From Tanytarsus gracilentus (lineage: Eukaryota > Arthropoda > Insecta > Diptera > Chironomidae), in assembly GCA_038502055.1 (NCBI GenBank), contig JAXRKN010000039.1:3100001-3164000 (forward strand): DNA of 64,000 nt, read 5' to 3'. Below the pieces are notes generated by a model. It made no database searches, was not told where the DNA came from, and worked only from the letters and a program-made list of their open reading frames with translations. This document shows positions 58,122 to 64,000 of the stretch, one piece after another. The position numbers were made by a program, and so were the translations under genes. Numbering within the stretch: position 1 is the stretch's first letter; every line of letters begins with the position of its first letter.

Positions 58122-59737
58122 ATGAAAATAAAACAATTTAGTCGTTGGAAGATAAAACAGAAGAATTATAACCAAAAGTACAAATTGAAAAGCTTCAAGA
58201 GATCATCGCAGACACGAAATTACAATGGGAAGTTTCTCTTCTTAATTTCTGGCAAAAACCTTTGCACTATTCTCAAATTTATCACGAAAAACTCGTGCGT
58301 GACTGAAACAGCGCTCATTGTGGACGATTCCTTCATTCGACAACTATCGAAAAAAGTTTTAATAACAACCAGACGAAACCGGAAGGTTTTGCGAAAGTGT
58401 GAGGTTATGATTTCGAAGAATTACAAAGACGCAGTTTTAAAACTCGTTAACATCACAAAGGCACCCGTCGCTAGTCAGCCGGAAGTGGATAAGTATGTTA
58501 GCTATTCAATACTGATCTGTTAAAGTTTTTAACCTACGTGTGGGCTTTCGAAATTCATTGGTTTCTTATTTATTCCTCTTTTAAAGCACTCATTCAGATA
58601 CGAATACATTCGACTCAAATTTTCTTAAAACAGAAGAAGATTTATCCACTCCACGTGACACACCATCTAGTCAGCCGGAAGCGGAAAGTAGCAAGAACAT
58701 CACACCTATCAAGATTTTATCTTGCGAAATTTGCATTGAAGAATTCATAGATTTAAAGGACTTGGAACACCATTATCAAACTATTCATAAACTGGAGAGC
58801 GAAGACGAGACTGGAAGCGATGCTTTGACGGAACAGGATATAGATGAAATGATCAGCGATCCAAATTTTGTTCCTATTCATCCTAAAATTGTGATTCAAG
58901 AGTACGATATGGTAAGTTCAAGCTGTTAACTCCAGTTCATGATACATAATTAAAGCTCTTCAGTCTCTTAATAGCGCCGGAACTGATTGTGATGACTCTT
59001 TGAAAAGTAATGCAACATGTAACCCATTCACTCTCAAATTTTTGCGTGAAGAAGACAAACCTGAATTCAAGTGCCGAATTTGCTCATTAGTTCTCTCATC
59101 TCGCGGATTTCTCAATCGTCACATGTTAGGCCTTCACATTCTCAATGTCTACAAGTGCTATAAATGTAAAGTCGCTTATGAGTACAAACAAAAGCTTGTC
59201 AATCACCTAAAGCTTGCCCATAAGCAATATGAAAATGAAGCAGAATACATATCGAGCATCTGTGATCCAGAGCCATTTAGTACTTATCACTGCTGCTTCT
59301 GCAAGTATTCATCGCTTGGTCGAGAGATCGTGGTTGAACACATGTTGGGAGAACATTACGATGAGTTCGACATGGATAATCTTAATGATACAGAAAGACA
59401 GACTTCATCACCCGATAGCCTTAATGAAATACTACTTCCTGAGAATCGCGCAAAACTTCTCGGTTTCATCGAATCAAAATCGCCAAGAAAAAGCTTTAAT
59501 AATAATGCCTCGCATCGATTTCGATGTGCTCGATGCAAACGTCAATTCTCTCGAAAGTATTTACTGAAAGATCATGTTTGCGCTGCTCGTCCAGCGACTG
59601 AATTCGAACAACCTACAAAATCTCATAAAAATCTCGTAAACGGGTTTTATCACTGCACACATACGCGATGCTCTCAGGTCTATACGAATAAAGTTTTATA
59701 CGATATTCATCTCGCACTAGATCACAGCAAAGAATAA
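58122..59737 (+). CDS. C2H2 zinc-finger protein 1
   Basis: A probable DNA-binding regulator. Three exons, 58122-58492, 58587-58911, 58964-59737, give 489 residues. The first ~120 residues are very basic (KIKQFSRWKIKQKNYNQKYK) without a recognisable ZAD. Fingers are CEICIEEFIDLKDLEHHYQT with its final His, FKCRICSLVLSSRGFLNRHM, YKCYKCKVAYEYKQKLVNHL, YHCCFCKYSSLGREIVVEHM, FRCARCKRQFSRKYLLKDHV (CCHC type) and YHCTHTRCSQVYTNKVLYDI. An acidic linker (DFDMDN-like) lies between fingers four and five. It is convergent with the next zinc-finger gene, with stop codons about 91 bp apart. No specific orthologue recognised. Confidence 0.85.
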
Positions 59738-59828
59738 AAGCCAAATGAATTATTATTTTTTTCGATAAAATCTTTTATTGTGGCTGTTTTAATGCACTAC
59801 TCGCTAAGTATTTCTTTCAGAATATGAT

Positions 59829-61275
59829 TTAATTATTTTCAATAAATGCACCACTATGCAAACTCTTTTGATGTCGAGTTAGATGATATTTGCGTGAAAA
59901 ATTCTTATTGCATATCGAACATTTGTGTTCTTTTAAGGGTACGCTTGTGCTCTTTTGAGAGACTTTTGATCCTGTCGCGTTGCTTATTGATGCTGCTGCT
60001 GACGATGATGACGATGTCATTGGAGTATTTTCGAAACCAAAAAATCCACTCGTCAAGTGAGGCGGTGGAGGAACAAACATAGCCGAATGCGATCCATTTT
60101 CGTGGTGTGAAGAGTTACCTTGATGAATATTATAAGGATTGTTGGGATTATTGAGTTGACTGAGAAGGTCCATTTGACTGCTGTGCGAGTGAACATCCTC
60201 GATATGCCGTCGCAAGAATTCCGAACGAGAAAAACGCTTGCCACATGTTTGACAATTGAAACTTTGTTCCGGAGTAAATGACTCAAATGCTGATGACGAG
60301 GAGGTGCTATGAAGACTATTAATGTGTCGCGTAAGATGATCTTTCTTCGCAAATGACTTATTGCACAGCTGACAAACGGGTCGTTTCTTGCCATCGACTA
60401 TTACATATGGGAGACTTTGTGAGGCGTTCTTCCGTAGGGGATCGTCTGACGTGTGAGTTAGAAAATCACTGAAATCACTATGATGTTTGTTTTCAATGTG
60501 TGCTCGCAAGTGGCCGCTACTTGAAAAGACGGCTTTACACTCTTGACACACGAAACGTTGAGAGATGTCGGTTGAAGCTGCAACTAGGTGAGTAGATTAA
60601 AATTTATGGATATGACTTGATGAGATTTTCGTACCTTCTTCACCGTGTACTCGCTGCTGGTGTCTTCTTAAGTGATCATTTCGTGTAAAGTCCTAAAATC
60701 AAATAAATAAGCAACGCCAGTATTTTATCAGTTTATCGTTGGCTCACCTTAGAACAAAAGTTACAGTGATAAGGCTTTAGCTTCGTGTGAACTAGCGAAT
60801 GTCGCGTAAGATGGTCACGTCGATTAAAGGAATATTCGCACTGGGTGCACTTATATGGCTTACTACTATCAACCTCCTTTTTCGGTTTCTTCTGACTAGG
60901 CGACGACGATTCTCCAGCACTGCTGCCATTTCGGCTCTCTTGATGTCTAAAATCACTGTCAGACTTGTACTTTGATGCATCGCTGCTTGCATTGTAATTC
61001 GAATATTGATGATTTCGTATATCGGCATTTTGAATCATCGCGGAATGCAACAATGCCGGATGATCTGGCTCAGTATGTATGATTTGAGGCGATATCATGT
61101 CCTCGGGATTCCAAAATGTGACTCTTTTCTACAAAGGACAATGAAAAACCAGCAGGTGGGAAATTTATTGAATTTTTTCTCTATTGCCTTCAAATGGTGG
61201 GTGTTTAAGTTTTTATCGATTTTGTACCTTCTTTTCAACGCTTTCCGCCCTATGCTGCTGCAATTGAAGATCCAT
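59829..61275 (-). CDS. C2H2 zinc-finger protein 2
   Basis: Four exons, 61228-61275, 60748-61128, 60635-60692, 59829-60577, give 411 residues. It starts MDLQLQQHRAESVEKKKRVT, a short amphipathic leader, then a polar Ser-rich region. Six fingers are YKCTQCEYSFNRRDHLTRHS, YHCNFCSKDFTRNDHLRRHQ, FVCQECKAVFSSSGHLRAHI, PVCQLCNKSFAKKDHLTRHI, FNCQTCGKRFSRSEFLRRHI and HKCSICNKNFSRKYHLTRHQ. The repeated DHL/RR recognition helices suggest similar triplet preferences in fingers one, two and four. A Ser/Ala-rich spacer lies between fingers five and six. A small exon encodes most of finger two. Not matched to a named gene. Confidence 0.88.
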
Positions 61276-61493
61276 TTCGGCTTAGCTTTCTTAAACTAGC
61301 AGGTTTAACGATGAAAAAGACGATTTTTACAGATTTTTATCCATTTAAATCGCGGAGAGAATGTACATAAAAAAAATTCTTCGACAAGAGACTTCAGAGC
61401 TTTCTAAAAGTGAGCATTAGCCACTAATACAAATGTATGTAGAGTTATGTGCACCAATACAGTTTTATTTCTCTCTCTATCTCTCTCACACAT

Positions 61494-63828
61494 TTAGAAT
61501 CGTTCCACAATAATTTCTACTGCATTTGGTTCCATAAGAAGCATGCCTGACGATCCCTTCTCATAACATCTCAGCACGGCTGAGCCCAAAATGTCATCGA
61601 GAAGAAAATAAATTATGCTAGAAAAAAATAAATTCGATTAATTGTCTTAAACGTGCAAACTTATGCTCACTTTTCATCGGCCACGAATCTCCATAAATTT
61701 AATTGCAAATAGTGAGTGTCAACTTGAATTTGCTGCAGTCCAAATTTACTAAACGATCGGAGTCTCACACACTCGAGTAATGTCTTAAGGCTGATCTTAA
61801 TGATACCACTAAGTACGGAAACTTTTGAAAAGTCAAGAATGTCATTGAAAATATTAACACGCTCGGAGAAGAGTCGATGCATGAGATTTGCACTGCTGTC
61901 TTGCTGCGATGCCGTGTAGTACGATAAAGTCGAACGGAATTGTTGCATATTTTGTTTTGGAATGAATGATGTAGTCCTTTTGCTTGAGGAATCACTGCTC
62001 TTAGACGTGCTTGGTTGTTCGGCATCAAAAAGTTGATCAAGAGTCGATTCAATTGCCGTTAAATCATCAACGACTCTCTTTAAAACAGCTCGCACAGAAC
62101 GAGGCTCAAGGCAATTTATCCAATCACGTGTCTCGACACTCTTGCGAAACATTTGAGAAATTGTCATGCCTTGTGCTCTAACATAAGCGTCGAGGAGAAC
62201 TTTTGCAGTTTCATAAATTTCCGAGCTTATTTCAGTTTCATACGAAAGTGCCGATGAACTTTCCGACTCTATTTCATAAAGTTCATCGAAAAACATCAGC
62301 AAAGATCTTACGCCGTTTTTCTCGAGCTTTAAGCACATTTTCATGAGGACAAGAAGAAGGTTCGATGGACTTGATGAATTTATGCTTGAAAACGATGTCA
62401 TGACGCTACTTGCATAGCGGAAAAAAGCAATTAGAACATTATCACGAATTGCTTCCACACACAGCATTCCTTTGTGGCTCGATTTGATGTTAAAAGACCA
62501 CTCGGGATTAAGAAAAATTGCAAGCTCCTGAATGATGCTTTTAACTTTTTTAATCGTGCTCTCGTAAAGTGTATCAATTAGCAGATTGAGATTCGTTGAT
62601 GGACCATCATTTTTTGTTGTCACTAAAGTTAGTCGAAGTGAGCTGAGATTATCATTAAAATTGTCCTTGAGCTGCTTGTACTGCTTCTGACTGAATTGTT
62701 GAATCGAATAAATTATTAAATCCATTGCGGTGGTAGTTGGAACCTGTATGCCATGGACGACATTTTTCATTGCACAAAGTCTCCTATTAAGTCTATCGAG
62801 TGCTCTCAATAAAATTTGACAATCACCACTTTCCGTTTCATGATCGACTCGCTCATGCACAAGATTTAGATATAAAGTTATGTTTGAATTTACAAACTCG
62901 TTGAGATTCTCTCGTGCAATGTCCTGAAAACTGTCATTTTCGGTTTCAAAGTGTTTAGCAATAAACATCTCATAAAAGACACTCGAAATTGCAATCAAGT
63001 CACTGAGGAAATTTTCAATTCCAAGATCTACGAACTCAATCATGTCACGTTCAGTTTGATCCTGAAGATTAATTAATTCATCGTGGAGTCGTTGACTGGT
63101 GAGCTGTAGTATTTCTTTCGATAAATTCGATGGACTTTCACCGAGTTGAAGAAGCAAGTCGCCTATTTGAGTTAATTGAATGGTTTTTTTATCAGCACGT
63201 TCGAAATCTTCTTTAAGTTTGCCCCTTAAATTGTTCATAATTTCAACGCAGTCCTCTTGAATGCCTTTAAAAGATGGTTGCGAGCCATAAAGTTGAAAAA
63301 TCCACTGCGATCTGTTGTACTCTTGAACTGCTTGCGTGTAATTTTTCTCCTCCACGAGTTGAGTCAACTTAGCTGGAAGTGAAGAAATTGCCGATAATTT
63401 CTTCAATAAGTTACTTTTCTCAGTAAGATTTGTTAAATTAGTTCGAGTGTCTTGCAGCACGTTGGTAATTTGACTGCTCGACTCAGTTATCTCCTTCATG
63501 TTGTCCTGTAACTTTTTCATCTCATTTTCCATCTTCAGAAAATCAGTTTTCATCTGACGAATAGTCTCGGTGGCTGTAATGAACTTATTATAGTTCTCAT
63601 AAACGAGTGTCTGCATTTCCGACTGAAGAGTTTGTGTATCTTTAACAATAATTGCCTCTGTGTCCATTATTTGTTTCAAATTGCATTGCTGTAAATAAAA
63701 TTATTCATCAAACATATTTTTTCGTCATTTTTCTAACTCACCTTAATTAAATTCTGCAAATATTTATCAGCATCAAACGTGGAGCTGTTCATGTCGTATG
63801 GATTTCCCTTATTTGGTTCTTGATTCAT
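61494..63828 (-). CDS. VPS51: VPS51 (Fat-free), GARP/EARP subunit
   Basis: A CATCHR tethering-complex subunit shared by GARP (endosome to trans-Golgi) and EARP (recycling endosomes). Three exons, 63742-63828, 61671-63688, 61494-61617, give 742 residues. The N-terminal block SSTFDADKYLQNLIK, then MDTEAIIVKDTQTLQSEMQT and LVYENYNKFITATETIRQMK is diagnostic. A predicted coiled coil covers about residues 70-140. The C-terminal block RSFSKFGLQQIQVDTHYLQL, NLWRFVADE and LLMEPNAVEIIVERF matches the end of the human protein; the last 40 residues need the third exon. A poly(A) signal lies near 61463 on the minus strand. Confidence 0.96.
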
Positions 63829-64000
63829 CGTGAATGATTTAATAAATTAATAAAATTGAATTGTCGAAAAAATTTGATAATTTTCTGTTTTGTAAACAAA
63901 TAAAAGTAACGGTGGGGAGAAAGTTCACTGTGGATTTAAATTTTTTAAAGACGTTATTTCTTATCACGAGAAATAAACTTATTTTAATTCCAAAAGAATT

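Noticed and set aside
1..64000. CRISPR arrays, operons, or bacterial transfer
   Set aside because: All supported genes are spliced insect genes; no regularly spaced repeats or intron-free foreign cluster were seen.

Overview
The window is nuclear DNA of a dipteran insect, probably a nematoceran midge or mosquito relative. The evidence is strong A+T bias, many 50-300 bp introns with GT-AG ends, insect versions of conserved genes (RpS2 with U14 snoRNAs in its introns, an Eip63F-1 homologue, GH20 hexosaminidases, a claudin-like four-pass protein) and fly-type core promoter motifs. The exact taxon is inference. All gene models were spliced by eye from GT-AG junctions, frame continuity and remembered family sequences. 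No search was run.

Layout. 0-2 kb: TfIIA-L (+). 2.3-3.8 kb: a non-coding retroposon-like insertion with a perfect 21-bp target-site duplication and a (TCAA)n tail. 4-7.3 kb: VPS35L (-), divergent from RpS2 (+, 7.4-8.9 kb), whose two introns each hold a U14-like C/D box snoRNA. 9.2-23.7 kb: seven tandem alpha-arrestin (ARRDC-type) genes, all +, called A to G here. A, D, E, F and G carry C-terminal PPxY motifs for NEDD4-family ligases; B and C lack them. 23.9-24.3 kb: a small unrecognised intronless gene (-). 26.1-31.9 kb: the EF-hand gene Eip63F-1 (-), with a probable alternative upstream exon near 42 kb. 32-45 kb is otherwise gene-poor and holds a decayed tRNA-Ser-like element and a decayed ~100-bp tandem repeat.

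45-64 kb is gene-dense: TMEM267 (-), a candidate 48-residue membrane microprotein (-), BLOC1S1 (-), TMEM50 (+), a membrane-anchored GH20 beta-N-acetylhexosaminidase (-) with a 5'-truncated paralogue beside it, a GAPR-1-like CAP protein with a 5-nt first coding exon (-), an unrecognised Gln-rich protein (+), a claudin/pasiflora-like four-pass protein (-), two convergent C2H2 zinc-finger genes, and VPS51 (-).

Several genes act in endosomal and lysosomal traffic: VPS35L (Retriever), VPS51 (GARP/EARP), BLOC1S1 (BLOC-1/BORC) and the arrestin array. They are unrelated in sequence and on both strands, so I treat the proximity as chance. The items most worth a second look are the arrestin array (E and F share six identical exon lengths), the RpS2/U14 arrangement, the recent non-autonomous retroposon, the 33-bp perfect inverted repeat just upstream of arrestin G, the long Eip63F-1 isoform and the microprotein.
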